Assembly: GCA_030285985.1 (NCBI GenBank)
Contig: CP127384.1
Location: 2,778,501-2,842,500, forward strand
Source of the DNA: Aquidulcibacter paucihalophilus
GTDB taxonomy: Bacteria > Pseudomonadota > Alphaproteobacteria > Caulobacterales > Caulobacteraceae
Direction of reading: 5' to 3'
Length of the DNA: 64,000 nucleotides
Below are positions 25,389-35,637 of this stretch, piece by piece. A program made the position numbers and the translations under genes. Every line of letters starts with the position of its first letter. The stretch's first letter is position 1. Below the pieces are notes generated by a model. That model was given only the letters and a program-made list of their open reading frames with translations, was not told where the DNA came from and made no database searches.

Positions 25389-26197
25389 GCGTCGCGCCTC
25401 AGCGGCCAGCCGTGGTCGAGCGGCCCGTGTCCTCCGCCCAGCCCCGGGGCCCGGCGGATGGCCTCGGCGACATAGGCCCAGGCCTCGGCCACGGCGGCCT
25501 CGAGCGGCAAACCCTTCGCCAGTCCCGCCGCGCAGGCGCTGGCCAAGGTGCAGCCCGTGCCGTGGGTGTTGCGCGTGTCGAACCGCTCGCCCTCCAGCAG
25601 GGTCTCGCCGGTCGGGGTCAGCAGCAGGTCGACGACCGTCGCCCCCGGCACATGGCCGCCCTTCATCAGCACCGCCCGCGCGCCCAGGGCCAGCAGGGCC
25701 TCGCCGGCACGGCGCTGGCCATCGAGGTCGGCGACCGCGATCCCTGTCAGGGCCTCGGCCTCGGGCGCATTGGGGGTCAGCAGGGCCGCGCGGGGAATCA
25801 TCAGCGACCGCACGGCGGCCACGGCATCGTCCGCCAGCAGGGCCGCGCCGCCCTTGGCGATCATGACGGGATCGACGACCGCGGGAGCGGCGGACGAATC
25901 GAGAATGGCGGCCACCCGCTCGACCACTGCGGTCGAGCCCAGCATGCCGGTCTTGATCGCATCGGCGCCGATGTCGTCCAGCACGGCCCGCGCCTGGGCC
26001 TCGATCAGGTCCAGCGGCAGCGGATGCACGCCGTGAACGCCGAGGGTGTTCTGCACCGTGATCGCCGTGATGGCCGTGGCGGCGTATCCGCCGAGCATGG
26101 TCACGGCCTTGATGTCGGCCTGGAGTCCCGCGCCGCCGCCGGAATCCGAGCCGGCGATGATCAGGACGCGTCCGCGGTGGTTCGGCTGGTCGGGCAT
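25385..26197 (-). CDS. thiD: Hydroxymethylpyrimidine/phosphomethylpyrimidine kinase
   Basis: ThiD phosphorylates HMP and HMP-phosphate for thiamine synthesis. The 270-residue protein has the ribokinase-fold signatures [20 protein letters not shown] near the N-terminus, [15 protein letters not shown] in the middle and [20 protein letters not shown], which holds the anion hole and catalytic Asp region. No TPP riboswitch is visible; only 36 bp separate it from folP. It is coupled downstream to a nucleotidyltransferase gene. Confidence 0.95.
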   Translation of the reverse strand: MPDQPNHRGRVLIIAGSDSGGGAGLQADIKAVTMLGGYAATAITAITVQNTLGVHGVHPLPLDLIEAQARAVLDDIGADAIKTGMLGSTAVVERVAAILDSSAAPAVVDPVMIAKGGAALLADDAVAAVRSLMIPRAALLTPNAPEAEALTGIAVADLDGQRRAGEALLALGARAVLMKGGHVPGATVVDLLLTPTGETLLEGERFDTRNTHGTGCTLASACAAGLAKGLPLEAAVAEAWAYVAEAIRRAPGLGGGHGPLDHGWPLRRDA

Positions 26198-26233
26198 GTC
26201 CCTCCCATGCGGCAGAGCGGCCGAACGGACAAG

Positions 26234-27112
26234 TCAGTTAGGGTGGGCCGCTGCCCTCACCGCCGCCTGGACCGCCAGGGCCTGCACCGTCTCGCGCACA
26301 TCGTGGACGCGGAGGATGGAGGCCCCTCCCCGCGCCGCCTCGAGCGCCAGGGCCAGGGAGCCGCCGAGCCGGTCGCCGGGATCGGCCGCCGTCGGATCGA
26401 CCGACTGGATCACCCGCTTGCGGCTGGCCCCGTAGAGGACCGGAAAGCCGGTGCCGGCCAGCCGGTCCAGCTGCGCCGTCAGGGCCAGATTGTGGGCGGC
26501 CGTCTTGCCGAAGCCGAGGCCGGGATCGAGCCAGATTCGTTCGCGCGCCACCCCCGCCGCCATCGCAGCGCCGGCCCGGGCGGTCAGCCAGCCGGCGACC
26601 TCGGCGACCACATCCCCGTACTGCGGATCGGCCTGCATGGTGCGCGGCTCGCCCCGCATATGCATCAGCACCACGTCGCAGCCGAGGTCAGCGGCGGTCG
26701 CCCGGCTGTCCGGCGCGAAGCCCAGCGCCGTCACATCGTTCCACATGGTCGCCCCCGCGGCGACGGCGGCGCGGGCGACGTCGGGCTTCATGGTGTCGAT
26801 GCTGATCGGGCCGGCCCAGTGGGCGCGCAGGCCCTCGATGACCGGCACAACACGGGCGATTTCCTCGGCGGCATCGACCGGTTCGGCGCCGGGCCGGGTG
26901 CTTTCGCCGCCGATGTCGAGGATGTCCGCGCCCTGTTCGACCAGCGCCAGCCCGTGCGCCACGGCCGCCTCGACCGAGGCCAGCCGGCCGCCGTCAGAGA
27001 AGCTGTCGGGCGTGACATTGACGATGCCCATGACACGGACGGGCCCGATCTGCTTCGGCCGGCTCCCGAAAACCACCTCCATCAGCTGATCGACGAAGCC
27101 CGGACCGGCCAT
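26234..27112 (-). CDS. folP: Dihydropteroate synthase
   Basis: FolP condenses p-aminobenzoate with dihydropterin pyrophosphate in folate synthesis and is the sulfonamide target. The 292-residue protein has the two family signatures [18 protein letters not shown] and [17 protein letters not shown], then [20 protein letters not shown] and [18 protein letters not shown]. The ATG overlaps the stop of the winged-helix regulator by one base (TGATG), so translation is coupled to a regulator gene. Confidence 0.96.
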   Translation of the reverse strand: MAGPGFVDQLMEVVFGSRPKQIGPVRVMGIVNVTPDSFSDGGRLASVEAAVAHGLALVEQGADILDIGGESTRPGAEPVDAAEEIARVVPVIEGLRAHWAGPISIDTMKPDVARAAVAAGATMWNDVTALGFAPDSRATAADLGCDVVLMHMRGEPRTMQADPQYGDVVAEVAGWLTARAGAAMAAGVARERIWLDPGLGFGKTAAHNLALTAQLDRLAGTGFPVLYGASRKRVIQSVDPTAADPGDRLGGSLALALEAARGGASILRVHDVRETVQALAVQAAVRAAAHPN

Positions 27113-27414
27113 CAGTCCTTGCCCCCGATCAGGCTGCCGATGGCGTCCAGATAGGCGCCGAACGCCTTGCGGCCCGCGGGCGTGATCGAGACCCGGGTCA
27201 GGGGTTTGTTGTCCTTGAAGCTCTTGGCGATGGCGACGAAGCCCGCCTCCTCCAGCTTCTTCAGATGGACCGACAGATTGCCCTGGGTCGCCTCGAGCAC
27301 GGTCTTCAGCTCGGTGAAGTCGGCGCTGTCGGCGTCAGACAGATAGACCATGATCCCCAACCGCATGCGGCCGTGGATGACCTCGTCGATCCGTCCGAGA
27401 TCGGCCAGTCCCAT
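27112..27414 (-). CDS. Small winged-helix transcriptional regulator (HTH_34-like)
   Basis: This 100-residue protein is one winged-helix domain: EVIHGRMRLGIMVYLSDADS, then DFTELKTVLEATQGNLSVHL as the recognition helix region and ITPAGRKAFGAYLDAIGSLI. It resembles the MarR/ArsR-related single-domain regulators often paired with a membrane protein. It follows such a protein by three bases and overlaps folP by one. It may repress its own operon through the dyad at 29381-29403. Confidence 0.82.
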   Translation of the reverse strand: MGLADLGRIDEVIHGRMRLGIMVYLSDADSADFTELKTVLEATQGNLSVHLKKLEEAGFVAIAKSFKDNKPLTRVSITPAGRKAFGAYLDAIGSLIGGKD

Positions 27415-27417
27415 GGT

Positions 27418-28062
27418 TCAGGCCGCCTTCGATCCGGCACGGGCGTCGCGGAACAGGATCCAGCCGGGCAGGGCGAACAGCAGGAACAGGGCGACCGTGC
27501 AGACCCCGAGGTACAGCATGGGCTCGCGCACCAGCACGCCGAGCGCCACCGCCGTCGCCCAGCCGCCCAGCGCCGTGGCCAGCATCCAGCCCTTCCGCTT
27601 CAGCGTCCAGGCCATGTACCAGGCCGCCGCCTGGAGGGCGAAGACGATGGCCGCGTAATAGAGCCAGATAGCGAAGTCCTGGTCCCGCCAGGCACCGACG
27701 CCGAAGACGATGATCACGGCGCAGTTGGCCATGCCGGTGGCGCTGAAGGCGGCGTTGAGCGTGCGGGTCGCCATCGGGCCGCGATTGGAGGTGCCGTCCT
27801 TGCGATCCTTCAGGATCGCCCAGGTCAGGATCGACAGGAAGGTCGCGCTGATGCCGACCACGAAGACCAGGTTGGCGAGGTCGGGCCAGCGGATCAGGCC
27901 GGTCGCCTGGCCGACGTGGAAGAGGCACTGCAAGCCGTACAGCAGCCCGCCCGCGAGGTAGCAGATCGCCAGCGTCATCGGCGGCCGCCCGCCGCCCTCG
28001 ACGATCGAGCGCATGAAGGCGAGGTCGTCCTCGGCGGAATGCAGGCGGGGCTTGGCGGGCAT
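27418..28062 (-). CDS. Integral membrane protein of unknown function
   Basis: This 214-residue protein starts at ATG 28062 behind GGAG. A short N-terminal tail (KPRLHSAEDDLAFMRSIVEG) is followed by about six transmembrane segments, such as LANLVFVVGISATFLSILTW, FAIWLYYAAIVFALQAAAWY and LYLGVCTVALFLLFALPGWI. Paired membrane proteins and single-domain winged-helix regulators are common; their function is generally unknown. It lies between the acyltransferase (58 bp) and the regulator (3 bp). Confidence 0.75.
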   Translation of the reverse strand: MPAKPRLHSAEDDLAFMRSIVEGGGRPPMTLAICYLAGGLLYGLQCLFHVGQATGLIRWPDLANLVFVVGISATFLSILTWAILKDRKDGTSNRGPMATRTLNAAFSATGMANCAVIIVFGVGAWRDQDFAIWLYYAAIVFALQAAAWYMAWTLKRKGWMLATALGGWATAVALGVLVREPMLYLGVCTVALFLLFALPGWILFRDARAGSKAA

Positions 28063-28120
28063 GACGATTCTCCGGGGCCGGCTCGCCCTTGGGGTGGACG
28101 AGCCGGCGGGTAATGGCAAG

Positions 28121-29341
28121 CTATTCGGCGGGCGAGAATTCCGCGTCCCGCTGGCGGCGCCAGGGGATGCGGCGGCCGTTCAGCCAGCCACCCATGAAGG
28201 TGTGGCGGATCAGCAGCTCATAGGTCAGCAGGCTGATCGCCATGGTCCCGCCGATGACCACGCCGAACTTCACGAACCAGGGCCAGGTCTCGTTCACCAC
28301 CAGAATCTGACCGCCCATGACCAGCGGCAGATGGACGATGTAGACCCAGTAGGAGGAGTCGGCGAGGTAGCGGCGGACGGCGCTGTATCCGGAGGCGAAG
28401 CGCAGGGCCAGCGACAGAACCGCGAAGGTCGAGGCGAAGACGGCCAGGGCCATGACCGCCGCCAGCGGAGCCTTCAGCTCCGGATCGGTGACCGGCGCAA
28501 GCTCCGGGACCGGGCCGCCGACCATGACGAGGGCCGCCGTCCCGGCGACCAGCGCCACGACCGTGAACACCAGCCAGAGGCGCTCGATGCGGACCAGCAG
28601 GTCGCGGCGGCGATCCAGCAGGAAGCCGAGGCCGAAGGCGGTCCCGAAGGCGGTCAGGGCGGTCGCATTGGGAACCAGTCCCGTGTCCGGCGTCGGAATG
28701 CCGAAGAAGGGCGTCCAGTTCGGCGCGAACCAGAAGGCGAGCGCCAGCGGCGCGGCCATCAGGGCCGGGGTCCAGGGCCCGATCAGGGCACCGGTGATGC
28801 GGTCGACGAACCGGCCCCAGCCGCCATCGCGGTCCGCCATGGCGAAGGGCGCGCGCAGGACCAGCATGGCCACATAGAGGATGAGCAGCACCCACAGGAA
28901 CCACAGATGGGTCAGGGGGAAGGTCTCGATCGTCAGCGGCGGCGGCGGCGGTCCGTCGGTCGGAATGGACCCGCCGTTGCGGATCGCGGCCATCCAGATC
29001 AGCCCGGCGATGATCGCCGCGAGCACCGGGAACCAGAAGGTCGCCAGCGGTCCGGCGATGCGCATGGCGCGGTCCCTGACGAAGCCGAGGGTGCCGCGCC
29101 GCTCGAGCATCATGTGGGCGAACAGGCCGGCGATCAGGAAGAAGGTGGTCATCCGGAAGAGGTGGATGGCGAAGAAGATGACGCTGGCGACCGGCGAGTT
29201 GTCGGTGTCCGACACGATCCAGATCGGGACCGGGAAATAGGTCATGGAGGCGTGCAGGACGATGCCCAGCAGCAGGGCGATCCCGCGCAGGGCGTCGAGG
29301 CCATGCAGGCGCCCGGACGGTTCGGATTCGGATGAAGACAT
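28121..29341 (-). CDS. Acyltransferase-3 family membrane protein (OpgC-like)
   Basis: This 406-residue protein has about ten transmembrane helices. Near the N-terminus RLHGLDALRGIALLLGIVLH contains the Arg and His expected for the acyltransferase-3 fold, followed by FFLIAGLFAHMMLERRG. The family O-acylates sugars of glucans, LPS or exopolysaccharides. ATG 29341 is chosen because AGGGGAG lies eight bases upstream; the longer frame starting at 29371 has no ribosome site. It heads the operon that runs to folP and thiD. The acceptor is unknown. Confidence 0.85.
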   Translation of the reverse strand: MSSSESEPSGRLHGLDALRGIALLLGIVLHASMTYFPVPIWIVSDTDNSPVASVIFFAIHLFRMTTFFLIAGLFAHMMLERRGTLGFVRDRAMRIAGPLATFWFPVLAAIIAGLIWMAAIRNGGSIPTDGPPPPPLTIETFPLTHLWFLWVLLILYVAMLVLRAPFAMADRDGGWGRFVDRITGALIGPWTPALMAAPLALAFWFAPNWTPFFGIPTPDTGLVPNATALTAFGTAFGLGFLLDRRRDLLVRIERLWLVFTVVALVAGTAALVMVGGPVPELAPVTDPELKAPLAAVMALAVFASTFAVLSLALRFASGYSAVRRYLADSSYWVYIVHLPLVMGGQILVVNETWPWFVKFGVVIGGTMAISLLTYELLIRHTFMGGWLNGRRIPWRRQRDAEFSPAE

Positions 29342-29380
29342 GGAAGAGCTCCCCTCTTGATGGAGAGCCATATCTCATAG

Positions 29381-29403
29381 ACTTGTTTATAATGCAAACA
29401 AGT
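29381..29403 (-). promoter_or_regulatory. Perfect 8-bp dyad over the acyltransferase promoter
   Basis: ACTTGTTT (29381-29388) and AAACAAGT (29396-29403) flank a seven-base AT-rich centre. On the minus strand TATAAA inside the dyad could be the -10 element, with a weak CTTTCA 17 bp upstream. A repressor bound here would block the promoter. This is the most AT-rich spot in the neighbourhood. Confidence 0.55.
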
Positions 29404-29416
29404 TCGCCTGAAAGAA

Positions 29417-29443
29417 CCCGCCGCGAGCGATGCCCACGGCGGG
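29417..29443 (-). terminator. Hairpin after ftsH
   Basis: CCCGCCG (29417-29423) pairs with CGGCGGG (29437-29443) around a 13-base loop. On the minus strand TTCTTTC follows, giving a modest terminator 20 bp after the ftsH stop. Confidence 0.5.
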
Positions 29444-29461
29444 TCCTGTCTTTTCAGCCGG

Positions 29462-31396
<1,935 letters not shown>

Positions 31397-31435
31397 TCTC
31401 GTCTCGTTCCCTGGGTGCGCCGCAGCGCCCGGTCG

Positions 31436-32794
31436 TCAGTGATGTAAGCCGGAAAATAGGTGGTTCCGGGGCGATGCGCCATGGAGGAGGCCGCCAAGGT
31501 CCCGTTCGTGCGTCATTCGGTCCAGCGCCAGCGCCAGTCTCTCCCCGACCAACGACACCGCCTTGCCCGCCGTCCCTGCAAGAACCGGGGCAGTCGCATC
31601 GTTCCGGATCAGCACAGGCATCGCCCCGCGCACGGCGGGCGGCAGGGCCTTCAGGACGACCCGGTCGGCCCCGGACAGGGCCGCCAGACGCCCCGCGGCG
31701 GGGATGACCGACCAGCCGGGCGAATCGACCGTGATCGCCCAGCGCCCGTCCCAGACCGTCTCGACGCCGGGGAGCAGCGGCAGCGGCACGCGGGGCCGGC
31801 GGGCGAACTCGCCGGCCTCACGCGACACAAGGACGGAGTCGCCCCGGGCCTCGATCCGGGCACCGGACAGGGTGGCGGTGAAATCCCCGCCGGATTGCAG
31901 ACGGGCTTGGATGGCGGAGAGCCGGTCTCCGCGGGGAAGCTGGTCTCCGCCTCCAGCACAGACGAGTACGGCGGCGAGGGTCTGGGTGTCGACGTCCCGG
32001 CTCACCGTCAGCGATCCCTCTCCCGATGGGAGAGGGCTTGAGCGCACGGCGGCGCAGCCGTCGTCCTTGCGCGAAAGGGTGAGGGGCGACTGTCCGAGGG
32101 CGGCTTCGCCGCTCGACGGGCCGACCCTCATCCGGCCCTCCGGGCCACCTTCTCCCAAGGGGAGAAGGAACGCACGGGCGCGACTCCGCGCAAATTTCAG
32201 GTCCTCATTGCCCGGATCGTCGATCCACGCCGCCCCCTGCCCCACCAGCCAGTCGCGCACCTCGCCCCGGCCCGCCCCCAGCATCGGCCGCAGCAGCATC
32301 AGGCCCCGCCCTTCGGGCCAGGCCGGCGAGGGCGACCAGTCGCGCAGCCGGCCGAGGGTCGAGCCTTCGGCGCGCATCACCTCCGCCTCAGCGATGTCGT
32401 CGGCGGTGTGGGCCAGCAGGATGACCCGCGCCCCTGCCGCGCGCGCGGCGTCCGCAATCAGGCGATGACGGGCCATGCGGGCCGCGGCTGGCAGGCCGGT
32501 GGCGGGCTTCGGCCCGGTCCAGTGCAACCCGCGCCAGTCCGCCCCGGCCTCGCGGGCGGCGCGTTCGGCGAAGGCGGTCCAGCCGGCGCTGTCGGGGTTC
32601 AGCCCGTGGTCGACGGTCAGGGCCAGCAGGCGTCGGCCGTTCTCGCGGGCCCAGTCGGCGGCCAGCCGAAGCAGGGCGATGGAGTCGCCGCCTCCGGACA
32701 GGGCGAGGGCGATCGGGCGATCGATACCGGTTTCCAGCCGCGCGGACAGGACAGCCCGGGCGGGCCCGGTCCAGTCGGCGGGGTCTGGCGTCAG
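31436..32794 (-). CDS. tilS: tRNA(Ile)-lysidine synthase, CTG start and in-frame repeat insertion
   Basis: TilS changes C34 of tRNA-Ile(CAU) to lysidine using ATP. The P-loop LALSGGGDSIALLRLAADWA is at about residues 30-49, followed by LTVDHGLNPDSAGW and RVILLAHTADDIAEAEVMRA. No ATG, GTG or TTG occurs in frame before the P-loop, back through the end of cpoB. The most likely start is the CTG at 32792-32794, which overlaps the cpoB stop as CTGA, six bases after GGAG. The first ordinary start (TTG, 32527) would remove the active site. About 51 residues (209-260) come from a palindromic repeat inserted in frame between the catalytic domain and the C-terminal part. Function is expected if the linker tolerates the insert. 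Confidence 0.85.
   Translation of the reverse strand: MTPDPADWTGPARAVLSARLETGIDRPIALALSGGGDSIALLRLAADWARENGRRLLALTVDHGLNPDSAGWTAFAERAAREAGADWRGLHWTGPKPATGLPAAARMARHRLIADAARAAGARVILLAHTADDIAEAEVMRAEGSTLGRLRDWSPSPAWPEGRGLMLLRPMLGAGRGEVRDWLVGQGAAWIDDPGNEDLKFARSRARAFLLPLGEGGPEGRMRVGPSSGEAALGQSPLTLSRKDDGCAAVRSSPLPSGEGSLTVSRDVDTQTLAAVLVCAGGGDQLPRGDRLSAIQARLQSGGDFTATLSGARIEARGDSVLVSREAGEFARRPRVPLPLLPGVETVWDGRWAITVDSPGWSVIPAAGRLAALSGADRVVLKALPPAVRGAMPVLIRNDATAPVLAGTAGKAVSLVGERLALALDRMTHERDLGGLLHGASPRNHLFSGLHH
32015..32168. repeat. Palindromic repeat inside the tilS coding region
   Basis: This stretch is bounded by CCCTCTCCCGATGGGAGAGG (near 32016-32035) and CCTTCTCCCAAGGGGAGAAGG-like sequence (32148-32168), two short hairpins of the kind that bound intergenic repeats. 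Its translation in tilS (PLGEGGPEGRMRVGPSSGEA, SPLTLSRKDD, SSPLPSGEGS) is unlike the family. It spans about 154 bp, preserves the frame and is unrelated to the three-copy element at 1176. Confidence 0.75.
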
Positions 32795-33684
32795 CCCCCT
32801 CTCCGGGCCGGCGGCGCGGCCGGGGCGGCGGGGCAGCCGATGCGGGTGCGGGCCTCGGTCGCCCGGGTGCGTACGGCAGGGCTGGCGGCCTCGGCATAGC
32901 GGCGGGTGAATTCGGTCAGGGCGGTGCAGGCCTGGGTCTTCCGGTCCGTCGCGTTCAGGGCGTTGGCCAGTTCCAGCGTGGTCGAGCCGGCCCAGGGTGC
33001 CGTCGGCCAGCCCTGCAGCGCCGTGGCGTAGGCGGAGACCGCGCCCGCGTGATCCCCGGCGGAGACGCGCAGGTCGCCGAGGCGGCTGGAGGCCTCCTGC
33101 GCCTGGGGCGTGCCGGGCCAGGCGAGGATGACGGTCTGCAGGGCGCGGTCGCCCCGTTGCGGGTCGGTGGCGGCCAGTCGCGCCGCGGCGGTCAGGTCGC
33201 GCGCGGCGTCGCCGGTCGGCGAGGTGGTGGGGATGGGCGAATTGAGCTCTGCCTCGCGCGCCGCCGCCGCCTCCATGGCGCGGAGACGGCCCTCGGCGTC
33301 GCGGACGCGGGTGGCCAGGGCAGTGTTGTCGCGGCCGGCCTCGTCCAGCTGGAAGGTCAGGCGTTCGAGGTCACCGTTCACGCGCTGGACCGTCGCCTCC
33401 ATGTCGGCGAGCCGGCGGTCCATCAGGCCGACGCGGCCCTGCAGGGCGATCACCTCGGGATCGGGTTCGATGATGACGGGCTGGCCGGCGGCGTTGCGCT
33501 GGGTCACGGCGCGCTCGAGGCGGCGGACGTTGCGGTCCAGCTGGTCCAGCCGGCGCTTGTCCCACTGCACCGGTTCAAGCGGCGTGGTCTGGGCCACGAC
33601 CGTGGTCGTGCCCGCAATCAGGACGACACCCAGGACCGAGATCAGGGCGTTACGCGAGCGGAGGGCGGCGGGAAACTTCAGCAT
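32791..33684 (-). CDS. cpoB: Tol-Pal system cell-division coordinator CpoB (YbgF)
   Basis: This 297-residue periplasmic protein has a signal peptide (ALISVLGVVLIAGTTTVVAQ), a coiled coil (about 40-135, e.g. QLDRNVRRLERAVTQRNAAG and LADMEATVQRVNGDLERLTF) and C-terminal TPR repeats (ALQTVILAWPGTPQAQEASS, HAGAVSAYATALQGWP). The coiled coil trimerises and the TPR domain contacts TolA and PBP1B in E. coli. Start at ATG 33684. Its stop overlaps the presumed CTG start of tilS. Confidence 0.9.
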   Translation of the reverse strand: MLKFPAALRSRNALISVLGVVLIAGTTTVVAQTTPLEPVQWDKRRLDQLDRNVRRLERAVTQRNAAGQPVIIEPDPEVIALQGRVGLMDRRLADMEATVQRVNGDLERLTFQLDEAGRDNTALATRVRDAEGRLRAMEAAAAREAELNSPIPTTSPTGDAARDLTAAARLAATDPQRGDRALQTVILAWPGTPQAQEASSRLGDLRVSAGDHAGAVSAYATALQGWPTAPWAGSTTLELANALNATDRKTQACTALTEFTRRYAEAASPAVRTRATEARTRIGCPAAPAAPPARRGG

Positions 33685-33724
33685 GGTTGTTTTCGTCCCA
33701 CCGATTTGCGGCCTCCGCAAGGCG

Positions 33725-34846
33725 TCACCCCGTCAGGCCGAGCATGATGATGCCGATCAGGAACAGCGTCAGGGCGAAGATGCAGAACATCAGCAGCAGG
33801 ATCGTCCGCCAGGCGGCGGAGAACCACGACAGCTGATAGGCCCCCTTCAACTGGGCGAACATGTGTGCGGGGACGCCGAGGGTGACGGCCAGAACGCCCA
33901 CCAGGCCGAACCCGCTCCAGATCCCGCCCAGGATCGAGAGGATCATCATCAGAACCGACATGGCGGTCAGCGAATAGAGCACGAAGACGCCGTGATCATA
34001 CAGGGTGACCCCCCGTCGCCACAGGAACAGCAGGGCGACGAACGGGATGGAAATCGGGATCAGCAGGAAGCTGAATTTGTAGGCCGTCTGCTGGATCTTG
34101 TAGAGCAGGAGATCGGGATTTCTCAGCTTGTGCTTGACCTTCTCGACCCATTTGCTGTCGCCGCGGACCTGAACCCGGTCGGCCTGGACCGCATCGGACA
34201 TCTCGGCCTGCCAGCTGCCGGCCGTGAGGCCGTCGGGACGGGCCCCGGCCTCCCCCGTGCCGGTCAGGGCCGCCAGCCGCCGCTCATGCACCCCGACCCG
34301 CGTGCGAACCGCCTCCGCAGTGATGGCGAGGGCCTCGGAATCGGGACTTGCCGCGGCGACCGCTTCCGCCCGGCCCAACTCGGTGCGGGCGGCCTCCAGT
34401 TCACTTCTTGCTTCAGCGATCCGTTCCGGCAGGGGCGTGGTCATCTTCGGCTCCAGCGCGCCGCTGAAGCTGAAGACGAAGAACATCAGAAAGACGCTGA
34501 ACAGGAACATCGCGAGCGGCGAGACATAGCGGGTGCGCTTGCCCTGGACCCACTCGCGGGTCAGCCGTCCGGGGTTGATCGCCAGCAACGGCAGGGTCCG
34601 CCAGATGCGGGCGTCGAAATGCAGCACGCCGTGCAGCATCTCCTCGCCGAGATGCAGGAGCGACCGGTGCACATGGGTGGGCTGGCCGCATTCGGAGCAG
34701 TATTTGCCAGTGGCGACTGCGCCGCAGTCACTGCAGATTCCGGCGTGTTCCTCAGCCGATTCGGCGCGGCGGTTCTCGCGCCGCGACAGCAGTTTGGCGA
34801 TCAGGCCGCCCGTGACCAGGCCGCCTGCTGCTTCGATAACGTCCAT
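33725..34846 (-). CDS. DUF3667-family membrane protein with zinc ribbon
   Basis: This 373-residue protein has an N-terminal zinc ribbon (ICSDCGAVATGKYCSECGQP, four Cys), then the DUF3667 core (LLHLGEEMLHGVLHFDARIW, LPLLAINPGRLTREWVQGKR, TRYVSPLAMFLFSVFLMFFV). A central soluble region of about 130 residues precedes four or so C-terminal membrane helices. Its function is unknown. It sits between pal and cpoB, where E. coli has no extra gene, separated from pal by a strong terminator. Confidence 0.8.
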   Translation of the reverse strand: MDVIEAAGGLVTGGLIAKLLSRRENRRAESAEEHAGICSDCGAVATGKYCSECGQPTHVHRSLLHLGEEMLHGVLHFDARIWRTLPLLAINPGRLTREWVQGKRTRYVSPLAMFLFSVFLMFFVFSFSGALEPKMTTPLPERIAEARSELEAARTELGRAEAVAAASPDSEALAITAEAVRTRVGVHERRLAALTGTGEAGARPDGLTAGSWQAEMSDAVQADRVQVRGDSKWVEKVKHKLRNPDLLLYKIQQTAYKFSFLLIPISIPFVALLFLWRRGVTLYDHGVFVLYSLTAMSVLMMILSILGGIWSGFGLVGVLAVTLGVPAHMFAQLKGAYQLSWFSAAWRTILLLMFCIFALTLFLIGIIMLGLTG

Positions 34847-34905
34847 GACCGTCCCCGTGTCCCGCGCATCCGATTGTGCGATGCGGCGAAACGCAGGTCA
34901 AAAAG

Positions 34906-34934
34906 AAAGGGCGGCCGGGACCCGGCCGCCCTTT
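34906..34934 (-). terminator. Intrinsic terminator of pal
   Basis: AAAGGGCGGCCGGG (34906-34919) and its exact complement (34921-34934) form a 14-bp inverted repeat followed on the minus strand by CTTTTT. It lies 24 bp after the pal stop and should separate pal from the DUF3667 gene. Confidence 0.9.
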
Positions 34935-34957
34935 CCGTTTCATACGCCGCGTCGGGC

Positions 34958-35515
34958 CTAGCGCGTGGCACCCGAGACGATGGCGGTGTGGCCATTGCGG
35001 TTGCGGGCCCAGGCTTCCTCGTTGGAGCCGGCAGCGATCGGGCGCTCCTTGCCGTAGCTGATGGTGTCGATACGGCCGGCGTTGACGCCGCGCTCGACCA
35101 GATAGGTGCGGACCGATTCAGCGCGGCGGGCGCCGAGGGCCAGATTGTATTCGCGGGTGCCGCGTTCGTCGGCATTGCCCTCGATGCGGATGGTCACGCC
35201 CGGATAGCGCTGCAGCCAGGCCACCTGGGCGTCGAGGCGCGGATAGGCTTCCGAACGGATCGAATAGCTGTCGAGGTCGAAATAGACGCGGTCGCCGACG
35301 TTGACGACAAAGTCCTGCTCCGAACCGGGCGCGGGCGCGCCGATCGCGCCGCCCGAAACCGGGCCCGCACCGTTGCCGGCGTACTGGTCGTTTCCGGCGG
35401 GCGGGACGCTGTTGCCGGCGCCGGTATCAGCCGGCGTGCGCGGGGTGCAGGCGGCGATCGCGGTCACGGCCAGGCCGACGGCGGCCAGACGGACCAGGGT
35501 GGAGGGCTTCATCAT
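34958..35515 (-). CDS. pal: Peptidoglycan-associated outer-membrane lipoprotein Pal
   Basis: This 185-residue protein has a lipoprotein signal ending VTAIAACTP, with Cys as the first mature residue. A Gly/Pro-rich linker and an OmpA-like peptidoglycan-binding domain follow: VYFDLDSYSIRSEAYPRLDA, TIRIEGNADERGTREYNLAL and GARRAESVRTYL. It links the outer membrane to peptidoglycan and TolB. AAGGAG precedes the first of two adjacent ATGs (35515 and 35512). Confidence 0.97.
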   Translation of the reverse strand: MMKPSTLVRLAAVGLAVTAIAACTPRTPADTGAGNSVPPAGNDQYAGNGAGPVSGGAIGAPAPGSEQDFVVNVGDRVYFDLDSYSIRSEAYPRLDAQVAWLQRYPGVTIRIEGNADERGTREYNLALGARRAESVRTYLVERGVNAGRIDTISYGKERPIAAGSNEEAWARNRNGHTAIVSGATR

Positions 35516-35637
35516 CGGGTCGTCTCCTTGAGTGGAGGGCTGTGCCTCCAGCTTGGCTTTAAAGGGTTGCTACTGACGCGCCAGCGGTTTCGCCAGTCGC
35601 GATAACGCGGGTTTGAGCCGGATGGCTCCGTTCGTGA

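Noticed and set aside
26198..26233. A possible TPP riboswitch before thiD.
   Set aside because: Only 36 bp separate thiD from folP, too short for a THI-box aptamer, and no THI-box core was seen.
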